Assembly: GCF_902491285.1 (NCBI RefSeq)
Contig: NZ_CABUHK010000048.1
Location: 1-45,211 of the forward strand
From: an uncultured Bacteroides sp.
Lineage (GTDB): Bacteria; Bacteroidota; Bacteroidia; Bacteroidales; Bacteroidaceae
Length of the DNA stretch: 45,211 bases
Direction: 5' to 3'
Positions 30,379 through 40,328 of the stretch are shown here, piece after piece. The notes beneath the pieces are model-generated. The model was not told where the DNA came from. It was given only the letters and a program-made list of their open reading frames with translations, and made no database searches. A program made the translations under genes and the position numbers. Position 1 is the stretch's first letter. Every line of letters begins with the position of its first letter.

Positions 30379-32835
30379 ATGAAAAGATATGTAGATGTCA
30401 TATTACCACTTCCGCTCCCGAAGAGCTTTACTTACTCTTTGCCGGACGAGTATGCGGAAGAAGTGAAGATAGGCTGCCGCGTGGTGGTTCCTTTCGGGCG
30501 AAAGAAGTTTTATACAGCTATCGTCCGTAACGTTCATTATTGTGCTCCAACGGAATATGAAGTGAAAGACATATCGACATTACTGGATGCTTCTCCTATT
30601 TTATTGCCGAATCAGTTCAAATTCTGGGAATGGATAGCCGATTACTACCTCTGTACGCAAGGCGATGTATATAAAGCGGCATTGCCTTCGGGACTGAAAC
30701 TTGAAAGTGAAACGATTGTAGAATATAATCCCGACTTCGTAGCGGACGCGCCATTGCCGGAACGTGAACAGCGCATTTTGGATTTGCTGGCTGTCGATTC
30801 GCAGCAATGCGTCACCAAACTGGAGAAGGATAGCGGTGTCAAGAATATCCTCACGGCCATAAAATCCTTGCTCGATAAAGAAGCGATTTTCGTAAAGGAA
30901 GAGTTGCGACGCACTTACAAACCCAAGACAGAAGCACGGGTACGCCTTGCCGGAACAGCCGACGAGAAGCGGCTTCATATTTTGTTTGATATACTCTCTC
31001 GTGCTCCGAAGCAACTGGCGCTTCTCATGAAATATGTAGAGTGTTCGGGCATTTTGGGAGACGGTGCTCCGAAAGAAATCTCCAAGAAAGAGTTGCTGCA
31101 ACGGGCTAATGTGGCTCCTGCCGTATTGAACGGTTTGGTGGACAAGAAGATTTTCGAGATTTATTATCATGAAATCGGTCGGTTGGATAAACAGGAGAAA
31201 GAGGTTGTCGAAGTGAATGCTTTGAATGAGTTTCAACAGCAGGCATATGATGAGATAGTACAATCTTTCCGGGAGAAAAATGTCTGCCTGCTTCATGGAG
31301 TAACGTCCAGCGGCAAGACGGAAGTATATATTCATCTGATAGAACAAGCTATCCGTCAAGGCAAACAAGTATTATACTTATTGCCGGAGATTGCGCTGAC
31401 TACTCAGATAACGGAACGCTTGCAGCGTGTCTTCGGTTCACGTCTGGGTATTTACCATTCCAAATTTCCCGATGCCGAACGGGTTGAGATATGGCGGAAA
31501 CAACTCGGGGAGAATGGATACGATATTATTTTAGGTGTCCGTTCATCCGTATTTCTGCCTTTCCGGAATCTGGGATTGGTGATTGTGGACGAAGAGCACG
31601 AAAATACTTATAAACAACAAGACCCGGCACCCCGTTACCACGCCCGTAGTGCGGCGATTGTGTTGGCAGCCATGTATGGAGCCAAAACATTGTTGGGAAC
31701 AGCTACACCGTCCATCGAGTCATGGCAGAATGCGATGGATGGAAAATACGGTTTTGTACAACTGAAAGAACGATATAAAGAGATACAACTGCCGGAGATT
31801 ATTCCGGTCGATATAAAAGAATTGCATCGAAAGAAGCGGATGGTCGGCCAGTTCTCACCACTTCTGATACAATATATGAAAGAAGCTCTGGAACAGAAGG
31901 AACAAGTGATTCTTTTTCAGAACCGCCGTGGTTTTGCTCCGATGATAGAATGTCGTACCTGCGGTTGGGTGCCGAAGTGTAAGAACTGTGATGTAAGTCT
32001 TACCTATCATAAAGGAATCAATCAACTGACCTGCCATTATTGCGGCTATACCTACCAGCTTCCGAAGGCTTGTCCCGCCTGTGAAGGGACGGAACTGGTA
32101 AACCGCGGTTTTGGTACGGAAAAGATTGAAGATGATATTAAAGTCCTTTTCCCGGAAGCTGCCGTGGCGCGGATGGACTTGGATACTACCCGTACCCGTT
32201 CCGCCTACGAGAAGATTATCGCGGACTTCGAACAAGGAAAGACCGACATACTTATCGGAACGCAAATGGTATCCAAAGGACTGGACTTCGACCATGTAAG
32301 CGTCGTTGGAATACTGAATGCGGATACCATGCTGAATTATCCCGATTTCCGTTCTTATGAACGCGCTTTCCAACTGATGGCGCAGGTAGCGGGACGTGCC
32401 GGACGTAAGAACAAGCGGGGACGAGTAGTACTGCAAACCAAAAGTATCGAGCATCCGATTATTCATCAGGTCATCGCTAATGATTATGAGGACATGGTGG
32501 GCGGACAACTGGCGGAACGTCAGATGTTTCATTACCCGCCTTATTACCGTCTGGTATATGTCTACCTTAAAAATCATAATGAAGCCTTGCTCGACCAGAT
32601 GGCAGCAGTGATGGCAAACAAGCTGCGAGCCGTATTCGGCAGCCGTGTGCTGGGTCCGGATAAACCGCCGGTTGCCCGTATCCAAACGCTGTTTATTAAG
32701 AAGATAGTGGTGAAGATTGAACAGAATGCGCCGATGGGACGTGCGCGGGAACTATTGTTGCGCATCCAGCGTGAGATGATTGAGGACGAACATTATAAAT
32801 CTTTGATTATCTATTATGATGTAGACCCTATGTGA
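30379..32835 (+). CDS. priA: primosomal replication restart helicase PriA
   Basis: PriA reloads the replicative helicase at stalled forks. The start at the second in-frame codon (MKRYVDVILPLPLPKSFTYS) fits the family N-terminus and gives 818 residues. The N-terminal DNA-binding domain is followed by a helicase core with Walker A LLHGVTSSGKTEVY (about 304-317), DEEH box VIVDEEHENTYKQQ, and motif III GTATPSIESW. Zinc-binding cysteines come in pairs: CRTCGWVPKCKNC and CHYCGYTY...CPAC. Motifs V/VI are GTQMVSKGLDFDHV and QLMAQVAGRAGR. All key residues are present. It stands alone, with its promoter just after the barrel terminator. Confidence 0.97.
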   Translation: MKRYVDVILPLPLPKSFTYSLPDEYAEEVKIGCRVVVPFGRKKFYTAIVRNVHYCAPTEYEVKDISTLLDASPILLPNQFKFWEWIADYYLCTQGDVYKAALPSGLKLESETIVEYNPDFVADAPLPEREQRILDLLAVDSQQCVTKLEKDSGVKNILTAIKSLLDKEAIFVKEELRRTYKPKTEARVRLAGTADEKRLHILFDILSRAPKQLALLMKYVECSGILGDGAPKEISKKELLQRANVAPAVLNGLVDKKIFEIYYHEIGRLDKQEKEVVEVNALNEFQQQAYDEIVQSFREKNVCLLHGVTSSGKTEVYIHLIEQAIRQGKQVLYLLPEIALTTQITERLQRVFGSRLGIYHSKFPDAERVEIWRKQLGENGYDIILGVRSSVFLPFRNLGLVIVDEEHENTYKQQDPAPRYHARSAAIVLAAMYGAKTLLGTATPSIESWQNAMDGKYGFVQLKERYKEIQLPEIIPVDIKELHRKKRMVGQFSPLLIQYMKEALEQKEQVILFQNRRGFAPMIECRTCGWVPKCKNCDVSLTYHKGINQLTCHYCGYTYQLPKACPACEGTELVNRGFGTEKIEDDIKVLFPEAAVARMDLDTTRTRSAYEKIIADFEQGKTDILIGTQMVSKGLDFDHVSVVGILNADTMLNYPDFRSYERAFQLMAQVAGRAGRKNKRGRVVLQTKSIEHPIIHQVIANDYEDMVGGQLAERQMFHYPPYYRLVYVYLKNHNEALLDQMAAVMANKLRAVFGSRVLGPDKPPVARIQTLFIKKIVVKIEQNAPMGRARELLLRIQREMIEDEHYKSLIIYYDVDPM

Positions 32836-32890
32836 TGAAAGAATTTATTCCCCCTTATTAATAACCTTATATTAATTTAATTAACTAACC

Positions 32891-34687
32891 ATGAAACGAC
32901 TTACTATTATTTCTTTAGCCAGTCTATTTAGTATGAGTTCTCTGTTTGCCCAGCAAGGAGTTACTCAGTGTGGAACCCCGACAGGACAACCGAAATTTCC
33001 TTTGGGAACTTATCAGGAATTGCCTGATCCTACAGTACCTTCCGAGAAAGAATGGGCGGCAGTCACAACGACGCAAGTCTCTTGGGGTACAACAGATACT
33101 CGTTATGCGAAGCATCAACTTCCCTCGTTGAGGACTCAAAAGAGTATTTCCCTGAAAGGATGGCGCGGTGAACGTGTGAATGCGCAAGCTGTTGTATGGA
33201 CAGGAACGGAACTGAAAGACCTGAACTTCAGCTTCTCCGATTTTAAGGATAAAAAAGGAAATACTCTTTCGAAAGAGGCGTTGACTGTCGGCTTTGTACG
33301 TTATGTGATGACAGATGAACTGAACAAAGATGGGAGAGGGGCATGCGGTCACCGCAAATCTGTGGATTACGATTCGTTGCTGGTAGCCGATCCGATTGAC
33401 TCGAATCTAAAGTCAATGGCATTGCCTGCCCGTACCGTTCAACCTATCTGGGTACAATGTTGGATTCCACAATCTGCTGCTCCCGGAACTTATAAAGGTG
33501 AGTTATTGGTCAATGACGGCTCGAATTTGTTACAACGCCTGAATCTTGAAATAAATGTTTCTTCCCGAGAACTTCCCCAGCCCTCGGAATGGGCTTTCCA
33601 CTTGGATTTGTGGCAGAGTCCGTATGCCGTAGCCCGTTATTATCAGGTTCCTCTGTGGAGCCGGGAACATCTCGAAGCTATGCGTCCTTTGATGAAAATG
33701 CTGGCAAATGCCGGACAGAAGATTATCACGGCTACTTTGATGCATAAGCCCTGGAACGGTCAGACGGAAGATTACTTCGATACAATGGTGACCTGGATGA
33801 AGCGTGCCGACGGTACATGGGCTTTTGACTATACCATCTTCGACCGTTGGGTAGAGTTTATGATGAGTGTAGGCATTGACAAGCAGATTAACTGTTACTC
33901 AATGGTGCCTTGGGAATTGTCTTTCCAATATTACGACCAGGCTACGAACTCCCTGAAGTCGGTGAAAACAGCACCGGGCGAACAGGCTTATGAGGAAATG
34001 TGGGTGGCAATGCTTACTTCTTTCTCCAAACATCTGAAAGAAAAAGGCTGGTTCGATATTTGCACTATTGCAATGGATGAACGTCCGATGGACGTGATGC
34101 AGAAAACATTGAAAGTGATTCGCAAGGCTGACCCGGATTTTAAGGTTTCGTTGGCAGGAAATTATCATGCGGAGATTGAACCGGATTTATATGATTATTG
34201 CATTGTAATCGGTCAGAACTACCCCGAAGATGTACGTATCCGCCGTAAAGCCGAAAACAAGCGCACTACCTATTATACTTGTTGCACGGAAGCGCATCCT
34301 AATACGTTTACTTTCTCTGATCCAGCCGAAGCTGCCTGGATGAGTTTCTATTCTTCAAAGAAACATCTGGACGGTTATCTGCGTTGGGCATACAACAGTT
34401 GGCCGTTGGAACCGCTGCTCGATTCACGTTTCCGTACGTGGGCGGCCGGAGATACATATTTGGTTTATCCCGGAGCACGTAGCTGTATCCGTTTCGAGCG
34501 TTTGATAGAAGGAGTACAGGCGCATGAGAAAATAAATATTCTCCGTCAGGAATTTGAGAAGAAAGGAAATAAAGCCGGATTAAAGAAGATAGAGAAAATG
34601 CTTGCTCCGTTCAATCTGGGAGATATGCCGGAGATTCCGGCAGCAGTCACCGTGAACCGGGCGAATCAGATATTGAACTCATTCTAA
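32891..34687 (+). CDS. DUF4091 glycoside-hydrolase-like exported protein
   Basis: The 598-residue protein has a signal peptide (ISLASLFSMSSLFAQ, cleavage about residue 20). The N-terminal half (about 60-230) is a beta-rich domain with TQKSISLKGWRGERVNAQAV and SAAPGTYKGELLVND. The C-terminal half is the DUF4091/GH123-like domain with EWAFHLDLWQSPYAVARYY, an acidic pair in CTIAMDERPMDVM (a possible catalytic D-E, by analogy to GH123) and the ending SFYSSKKHLDGYLRWAYNSW. GH123 acts on beta-N-acetylgalactosaminides; the substrate here is unknown. No SusC/D pair lies beside it, so it is a stand-alone enzyme. Confidence 0.8.
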   Translation: MKRLTIISLASLFSMSSLFAQQGVTQCGTPTGQPKFPLGTYQELPDPTVPSEKEWAAVTTTQVSWGTTDTRYAKHQLPSLRTQKSISLKGWRGERVNAQAVVWTGTELKDLNFSFSDFKDKKGNTLSKEALTVGFVRYVMTDELNKDGRGACGHRKSVDYDSLLVADPIDSNLKSMALPARTVQPIWVQCWIPQSAAPGTYKGELLVNDGSNLLQRLNLEINVSSRELPQPSEWAFHLDLWQSPYAVARYYQVPLWSREHLEAMRPLMKMLANAGQKIITATLMHKPWNGQTEDYFDTMVTWMKRADGTWAFDYTIFDRWVEFMMSVGIDKQINCYSMVPWELSFQYYDQATNSLKSVKTAPGEQAYEEMWVAMLTSFSKHLKEKGWFDICTIAMDERPMDVMQKTLKVIRKADPDFKVSLAGNYHAEIEPDLYDYCIVIGQNYPEDVRIRRKAENKRTTYYTCCTEAHPNTFTFSDPAEAAWMSFYSSKKHLDGYLRWAYNSWPLEPLLDSRFRTWAAGDTYLVYPGARSCIRFERLIEGVQAHEKINILRQEFEKKGNKAGLKKIEKMLAPFNLGDMPEIPAAVTVNRANQILNSF

Positions 34688-34700
34688 GAATGAGAAGCTT

Positions 34701-34822
34701 ATTTACGATTGGACGATTTACGGTTGATATTCTTTTATAATCTGAAAAATATGTGTGCATGGCTAATGGCTATTGCGTAATACTAACTTCAATTGTGTAT
34801 TGTAAATCGTCTAACCGTAAAT
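34701..34822. repeat. 26-bp imperfect inverted repeat around a gene-free spacer
   Basis: The segment 34701-34726 (ATTTACGATTGGACGATTTA then CGGTTG) and the reverse complement of 34797-34822 (ATTTACGGTTAGACGATTTA then CAATAC) agree at most positions. The exact shared core is GACGATTTAC (34712-34721) against GTAAATCGTC (34802-34811). Each arm is itself made of two near-copies of a 12-base unit. It lies between the DUF4091 gene and the phosphatase gene. Confidence 0.6.
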
Positions 34823-34837
34823 AAAACAGGTTTTAAT

Positions 34838-35308
34838 ATGAAGAAAATATTATTTGTTTGTTTAGGAAATATCTGCCGTAGCTCTACGGCAGAGGGTGTA
34901 ATGCTTCACTTGATAAAAGAAGCGGGGCTGGAAAAAGAATTTGTAATAGATTCCGCCGGAATCCTGTCTTACCATCAGGGTGAACTGCCGGATAGCCGGA
35001 TGCGTGCTCACGCAGCACGGCGTGGTTATGAACTGGTGCATCGTTCGCGCCCTGTCCGTACGGAAGATTTTTATAATTTTGATTTAATCATCGGTATGGA
35101 CGACCGGAATATAGATGACTTGAAAGACAAAGCTCCTTCTCCCGAAGAGTGGAAGAAGATTCATCGTATGACGGAATATTGTTTTCATATTCCTGCTGAT
35201 CATGTCCCCGACCCCTACTATGGGGGAGCCGAGGGATTTGAATATGTGCTTGATGTACTTGAAGATGCCTGTGCCGGCTTGCTTACTTCTTTAACTCAGG
35301 ATAGCTGA
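34838..35308 (+). CDS. low-molecular-weight protein tyrosine phosphatase
   Basis: Residues 1-20 are MKKILFVCLGNICRSSTAEG, holding the active-site loop C-x5-R with Cys8 and Arg14. The general acid Asp is in HVPDPYYGGAEGFEYV near residues 126-141. The length of 156 residues is standard. An open frame extends upstream to 34793, but the ATG at 34838 matches the family start and clears the inverted repeat. Such phosphatases often reverse tyrosine-kinase control of capsule or exopolysaccharide export; no such locus is in view. The gene overlaps the end of the opposite-strand HD gene by 26 bases. Confidence 0.94.
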   Translation: MKKILFVCLGNICRSSTAEGVMLHLIKEAGLEKEFVIDSAGILSYHQGELPDSRMRAHAARRGYELVHRSRPVRTEDFYNFDLIIGMDDRNIDDLKDKAPSPEEWKKIHRMTEYCFHIPADHVPDPYYGGAEGFEYVLDVLEDACAGLLTSLTQDS

Positions 35309-37355
35309 TCCGGGTATGATAAGCAATCTTTAATTTCTCCTTGAATACAGCTTTCACTGTTGCAATGTCCTTGAAAGTGATGGGACATTCTTTGAAATAA
35401 CCTTCAGTAACCTGGGAGTCGATAATCTTGTCGACCAGGTTGCTGATACTTTCTTCTGTATATTCCGGCAGACTGCGCGAGGCGGCTTCCACTGCATCCG
35501 CCATCATCAGGATGGCCTGCTCTTTGGTGGACGGATTAGGGCCGGGATAGGTAAACAACTCTTCATTGGGCTCTTCGTCCGGATGCTCATTCTTCCATGA
35601 AATATAGAAATATTTGGTCTTTCCCCGTCCGTGATGGGTACTGATAAAGTCCTTGACGGCTTTGGGCAGATTATGCTTGTCGGCCAACTTTAACCCGTCC
35701 GTGACATGATTGATGACAACCTGTGCGCTTTGTTCGTAACCCAGGTTCTTGTGCGGATTGATTCCCCCCGACTGATTCTCTGTAAAGAAAGCCGGATTCT
35801 CCATCTTCCCTATGTCGTGATATAAAGCTCCTGTACGCACCAACTGGCTTTTTGCCCCAATGCGGATAGCTGCTTCTGCTGCCAGATTGGCCACCTGCAT
35901 GGAGTGTTGGAACGTTCCGGGCACAGTCTCGGACATCTGTCTCAACAAATCATTATTTATATTTGAAAGTTCTACCAAAGTCACATTGGAGGTAAATCCG
36001 AACGTCTTCTCAAGTAAGAATAGTAACGGATAAGCGAATAGCAATAAGATTCCATTAATAAAGAAATAGGTGTACATCCGTATATTCAATTTCGAAAGGT
36101 CATTCGAAAGTCCGTTCTCCGTCATTAGCTCGAAAGCAAAATAAACAGCGGCATAAGTCAGTATGATCAGCAATGCCGTGCGGAAAAGCTGTGATCTCTG
36201 CGAAAGTTCCCTTAAACTGAATATCGCTACCATGCCGGCTGCCAGTTGGGTAAGAATAAACTCATGTGGAAAGCGCAGTGATATGGAGCAGATCAATATC
36301 GTAATGACATGTGTAAGAAACGCTGTCCTTGAATCAAGGAACACGCGTATAATAATAGGTAGCATCGCATAAGGGATGATATACACGTTAAATATATTAT
36401 GCGTCACCATAAAGGCCGTGACAATGCTATAAAATACAATCAATGTGAATAGTAATGACAAACTCCCTTTTCGCTGGTAATAATCTTTCCTGAACAGGTC
36501 AAGATAAAGCATGAAGCAGAGCATCAGCATACCGACGAACAGAATCTGTCCGCCAATAATCAGGCGGCTCTGTCCCATAGATTCATTGCGCTTGATGGAC
36601 TCTTTGCGCAGCGATTCCAGTATGTTGTAAGTTTCAGGACTGATGATTTCCCCCCGGTCGATAATCTTTTGTCCGCTGACTACCAGTCCTTTTGCCCAGG
36701 AATAGCTGTTTAGCATCTCTTCTTTGGCTGTCTGGGTTCTCTGCTCGTCAAAGGTGAGGTTGGGAGTAATGTACTCATTCAGCGAACATTGTCTGAGAAT
36801 CTCCCGGTTGAAGTGGATGGAATCTGCTGAAAGCAGGTATTCATATGCTTTTTTCACGGTGTAAATATCGTCTGTCGGGTGCGAATTGGCAAGTTTGTCG
36901 TCAATAACCATGATAGACGAAGTACTGTCTTTCTGCAACTGCTGGATATTCTCCGTAGATACAATGCCTGCCTGGTAGATTTCTTTTAGAGTGCGTTCAA
37001 TGTAGCGCAGGTAATCTATGGAAGGAAGAATTCCTTTCAGGTTCGTGTGGTAGTTCTCTTTCAGTTTGGCTATTGCATCCTTTTCAATTTTCTTGTCAAG
37101 CTCATAATAAGGCTGGAAAAGAGACATCAGACTGTCCTGCTCTTTCTTCACCACCGCGTCGTCCTTATAAATAGGAAAGTCGAAAGTAGCTATCAGTTGT
37201 CCGTATTTCCAGGGCTTGTTCATGTCAAACTGGTAGTTGAACTTGCCGTCACGCGGCAGGAAATAGACAATCAATGCCACAGTGCTCACAAACAGCAGTG
37301 ATTTATATAGTAAATCTCTCCGTGAAAAACTCTTTTTCTTATTCAAATGTTCCAT
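35283..37355 (-). CDS. 7TM-HD family phosphodiesterase (PgpH-like)
   Basis: The 690-residue membrane protein has a first membrane helix (about 17-34), a large extracytoplasmic domain (about 40-270), seven membrane helices (about 270-450) and a cytoplasmic HD domain. The HD part shows HSMQVANLAAEAAIRIG, the H-D pair in GALYHDIGKMENPAFF, and HH in DFISTHHGRGKTKYFY, matching metal ligands in PgpH. PgpH enzymes degrade cyclic di-AMP, so this is the likely c-di-AMP hydrolase here. The ATG at 37355 is preferred over the GTG two codons upstream. It converges on the phosphatase gene and diverges from gltX, with 94 bases between start codons. Confidence 0.92.
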   Translation of the reverse strand: MEHLNKKKSFSRRDLLYKSLLFVSTVALIVYFLPRDGKFNYQFDMNKPWKYGQLIATFDFPIYKDDAVVKKEQDSLMSLFQPYYELDKKIEKDAIAKLKENYHTNLKGILPSIDYLRYIERTLKEIYQAGIVSTENIQQLQKDSTSSIMVIDDKLANSHPTDDIYTVKKAYEYLLSADSIHFNREILRQCSLNEYITPNLTFDEQRTQTAKEEMLNSYSWAKGLVVSGQKIIDRGEIISPETYNILESLRKESIKRNESMGQSRLIIGGQILFVGMLMLCFMLYLDLFRKDYYQRKGSLSLLFTLIVFYSIVTAFMVTHNIFNVYIIPYAMLPIIIRVFLDSRTAFLTHVITILICSISLRFPHEFILTQLAAGMVAIFSLRELSQRSQLFRTALLIILTYAAVYFAFELMTENGLSNDLSKLNIRMYTYFFINGILLLFAYPLLFLLEKTFGFTSNVTLVELSNINNDLLRQMSETVPGTFQHSMQVANLAAEAAIRIGAKSQLVRTGALYHDIGKMENPAFFTENQSGGINPHKNLGYEQSAQVVINHVTDGLKLADKHNLPKAVKDFISTHHGRGKTKYFYISWKNEHPDEEPNEELFTYPGPNPSTKEQAILMMADAVEAASRSLPEYTEESISNLVDKIIDSQVTEGYFKECPITFKDIATVKAVFKEKLKIAYHTRISYPELKK

Positions 37356-37413
37356 ATCCACCTAAATTTTTGCGAAAAGTACAAAAAAAAACAATAGTGT
37401 GGAAAAAAAGGTT

Positions 37414-37421
37414 TAATTTTG
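37414..37421 (+). promoter_or_regulatory. -7 box of the gltX-waaA operon
   Basis: TAATTTTG fits TAnnTTTG, 28 bases before the ATG at 37450. No clear -33 box. Confidence 0.55.
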
Positions 37422-37449
37422 CCACGATTTACCTATACTAACCCAAATT

Positions 37450-38967
37450 ATGGCAGAAAGAAAAGTAAGAGTTCGTTTTGCTCCGAGTCCTACTGGAGCA
37501 TTGCACATCGGTGGTGTGCGTACAGCTTTGTATAATTATCTATTTGCACGTCAACATGACGGAGACCTGATATTTCGTATTGAGGATACTGACTCTAACC
37601 GGTTCGTTCCGGGAGCGGAAGAGTATATACTCGAATCTTTCAAGTGGTTGGGTATCCACTTTGATGAGGGAGTGAGCTTCGGTGGTGAGCATGGCCCGTA
37701 CCGTCAGTCCGAACGCCGCGAAATCTACAAGAAATATGTGCAGGTTTTGCTGGAAAATGGAAAGGCATACATCGCTTTTGATACTCCGGAGGAACTGGAT
37801 GCTAAGCGTGCGGAAATTGCTAACTTCCAATATGACGCATCTACCCGTGGCATGATGCGCAATTCACTGACTATGCCGAAGGAAGAAGTGGACGCGCTGA
37901 TTGCTGAAGGAAAACAATATGTGGTCCGTTTCAAAATTGAACCGAACGAGGATGTGCATGTGAACGACCTGATTCGTGGTGAGGTGATTATCAATTCATC
38001 TATCCTTGATGATAAGGTACTATATAAATCGGCTGATGAACTGCCTACTTACCATTTGGCTAATATCGTAGACGACCATTTGATGGAAGTGTCTCACGTG
38101 ATTCGTGGTGAAGAGTGGTTGCCTTCCGCACCTTTGCATGTACTGTTGTATCGTGCTTTCGGCTGGGAGGATACGATGCCTGAGTTTGCCCACCTGCCTC
38201 TGTTGTTGAAACCGGAAGGTAATGGAAAACTGAGCAAGCGTGACGGTGACCGGCTGGGATTCCCGGTATTCCCATTGGAATGGCACGACCCGAAATCAGG
38301 TGAAGTTTCTTCAGGTTATCGTGAATCCGGCTATCTGCCCGAAGCGGTAATCAATTTCCTTGCTTTGCTGGGATGGAATCCGGGTAACGACCAGGAAGTG
38401 ATGTCGATGGACGAGCTGATAAAGTTGTTCGACCTGCGCCGTTGCAGCAAGTCGGGTGCTAAATTCGACTATAAGAAAGGTATATGGTTCAACCATCAAT
38501 ATATCCAGCAGAAACCGAACGAGGAAATAGCTGAACTGTTCCTGCCTGTATTGAAGGAGCACGGTGTGGAAGTTCCTTTTGAAAAGGTGGTGACTGTAGT
38601 CGGTATGATGAAAGACCGTGTTAGTTTCGTTAAAGAATTGTGGGATGTATGTAGCTTCTTCTTTGTGGCTCCTGCCGCATATGATGAAAAGACAGTGAAG
38701 AAACGCTGGAAAGAAGACTCTGCGAAGTGCATGACTGAATTGGCGGATGTAATTGCCGGTATCGAGGACTTCAGTATCGAAGGACAGGAAAAAGTCGTGA
38801 TGGACTGGATTGCTGAAAAAGGCTATCATACAGGTAATATCATGAACGCTTTCCGTCTGACTTTAGTAGGTGAAGGAAAAGGCCCGCATATGTTCGATAT
38901 TTCATGGGTATTGGGTAAAGAGGAGACGATAGCTCGTATGAAACGGGCGGTAGAGGTTCTGAAGTAA
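37450..38967 (+). CDS. gltX: glutamyl-tRNA synthetase
   Basis: It charges tRNA-Glu with glutamate. The 505-residue class I enzyme has the HIGH-type motif [11 protein letters not shown] (about 12-22), the catalytic segment [16 protein letters not shown], and the KMSKS-type motif KLSKRDG with K260-R264. The Rossmann fold and the C-terminal anticodon-binding helical domain (about 350-505) are both complete. Its short spacing to waaA (13 bases) indicates an operon. Confidence 0.97.
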   Translation: MAERKVRVRFAPSPTGALHIGGVRTALYNYLFARQHDGDLIFRIEDTDSNRFVPGAEEYILESFKWLGIHFDEGVSFGGEHGPYRQSERREIYKKYVQVLLENGKAYIAFDTPEELDAKRAEIANFQYDASTRGMMRNSLTMPKEEVDALIAEGKQYVVRFKIEPNEDVHVNDLIRGEVIINSSILDDKVLYKSADELPTYHLANIVDDHLMEVSHVIRGEEWLPSAPLHVLLYRAFGWEDTMPEFAHLPLLLKPEGNGKLSKRDGDRLGFPVFPLEWHDPKSGEVSSGYRESGYLPEAVINFLALLGWNPGNDQEVMSMDELIKLFDLRRCSKSGAKFDYKKGIWFNHQYIQQKPNEEIAELFLPVLKEHGVEVPFEKVVTVVGMMKDRVSFVKELWDVCSFFFVAPAAYDEKTVKKRWKEDSAKCMTELADVIAGIEDFSIEGQEKVVMDWIAEKGYHTGNIMNAFRLTLVGEGKGPHMFDISWVLGKEETIARMKRAVEVLK

Positions 38968-38980
38968 TCGACATAGTGCT

Positions 38981-40204
38981 ATGCTTTACAACCTGGCAAT
39001 AGTCATTTATGACTTTATCGTCCATTTGGCTGCTCCGTTTAGCCGCAAGCCCCGGAAGATGATGAAGGGGCATTGGGTGGTGTATGAACTTCTGCGCCAA
39101 CAGGTGGAGAAAGGGGAGCGGTATATCTGGTTCCATGCTGCCTCATTGGGTGAATTTGAGCAGGGGCGTCCTTTGATTGAAATGATTCGGGCGAAGTATC
39201 CTGACTATAAGATATTGCTGACATTCTTTTCTCCTTCGGGTTATGAAGTGCGTAAGCACTACCGGGGAGCGGACATCGTTTGCTATCTGCCGTTTGACAA
39301 ACCGAGGAATGTGAAAAAGTTCCTTGATATTGCGAATCCTTGTATGGCGTTCTTTATCAAGTATGAATTTTGGAAGAACTATTTGGATGAACTTCACAAA
39401 CGCCGTATTCCGGTGTATAGTGTATCGTCTATCTTCCGTCGCGAACAGATATTCTTTAAGTGGTACGGTGGCACTTATCGCAGTGTCCTGAAAGATTTCG
39501 ATCATTTGTTTGTGCAGAGCGAGGCTTCAAAACGGTATTTGTCGAAGATTGGTATCAATCGTGTGACGGTAGTGGGAGATACCCGTTTCGACCGGGTATT
39601 GCAGATTCGTGAAGAGGCTAAAGACCTTCCGCTGGTGGAAAAGTTCAAAGGTGACAATGCCTTTACTTTTGTTGCCGGAAGCTCTTGGGGACCGGATGAA
39701 GACTTGTTCCTCGAATACTTCAACAATCATCCGGAAATGAAGTTGATTATTGCCCCGCATGTGATAGATGAGAATCATCTGGTGGAAATAATCAGCAAGC
39801 TGAAACGTCCGTATGTACGCTATACCCGTGCCGATGAGAAGAATGTACTGAAAGCTGACTGCTTGATTATAGACTGCTTCGGACTGCTTTCTTCTATTTA
39901 TCGGTATGGGGAGACTGCTTATATCGGTGGTGGCTTTGGGGTAGGCATCCACAACACGTTGGAAGCTGCCGTATATGGTATCCCTGTAATTTTCGGACCG
40001 AAGTATCAGAAATTTATGGAAGCTGTACAGTTGCTCGAAGCAAAAGGCGCTTACTCCATTAAGGATTACGATGAACTGAAAAGTTTATTGGACCGTTTCC
40101 GTACGGATGAAGTGTTCTTGCGTGAAACCGGAACGAATGCCGGTTATTATGTGACTAGCAATGCCGGAGCGACGGAGAAGATTATGCATATGATAAATTT
40201 CTAA
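38981..40204 (+). CDS. waaA: 3-deoxy-D-manno-octulosonic acid (Kdo) transferase
   Basis: A GT30 enzyme that adds Kdo to lipid A precursor on the inner face of the inner membrane. The 407-residue length is normal. An N-terminal membrane anchor (MLYNLAIVIYDFIVHLAAPF) is followed by the conserved WFHAASLGEFEQGRPLIE with the catalytic Glu, FIKYEFWKNYLDELHKRRIP, QSEASKRYLSKIGINRV, VAGSSWGPDEDLFLEYF and the nucleotide-binding end GGGFGVGIHNTLEAAVYGIP. Bacteroides lipid A carries a single Kdo, so the enzyme is probably monofunctional (from knowledge, not visible in the sequence). Second gene of the gltX operon, closed by the terminator at 40246. Confidence 0.95.
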   Translation: MLYNLAIVIYDFIVHLAAPFSRKPRKMMKGHWVVYELLRQQVEKGERYIWFHAASLGEFEQGRPLIEMIRAKYPDYKILLTFFSPSGYEVRKHYRGADIVCYLPFDKPRNVKKFLDIANPCMAFFIKYEFWKNYLDELHKRRIPVYSVSSIFRREQIFFKWYGGTYRSVLKDFDHLFVQSEASKRYLSKIGINRVTVVGDTRFDRVLQIREEAKDLPLVEKFKGDNAFTFVAGSSWGPDEDLFLEYFNNHPEMKLIIAPHVIDENHLVEIISKLKRPYVRYTRADEKNVLKADCLIIDCFGLLSSIYRYGETAYIGGGFGVGIHNTLEAAVYGIPVIFGPKYQKFMEAVQLLEAKGAYSIKDYDELKSLLDRFRTDEVFLRETGTNAGYYVTSNAGATEKIMHMINF

Positions 40205-40245
40205 ATATAGACCGCCTTTCATGAGGCATTGGTAATCGAATTTAT

Positions 40246-40306
40246 CTCCATGAGGTTGTGTCGAGAGTTAATAGTGATTTGACACACAAACCTCATGGAG
40301 TTTTTT
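40246..40306 (+). terminator. terminator after waaA
   Basis: CTCCATGAGGTT (40246-40257) pairs with AACCTCATGGAG (40289-40300), extended by a partly paired TGTGTC/GACACA, then TTTTTT. The loop is long, about 18 bases. Confidence 0.82.
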
Positions 40307-40328
40307 GTCATATCTTGCTGTTATCCTG

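Noticed and set aside
30601..31368. 255-residue reading frame on the minus strand inside priA
   Set aside because: It lies wholly antisense to a well-conserved helicase gene, has no recognisable domain, no promoter box, and is rich in codons mirrored from priA.
31855..32685. 276-residue reading frame on the minus strand inside priA
   Set aside because: Again antisense to conserved motifs V/VI of PriA and without any homology signal; judged a shadow.
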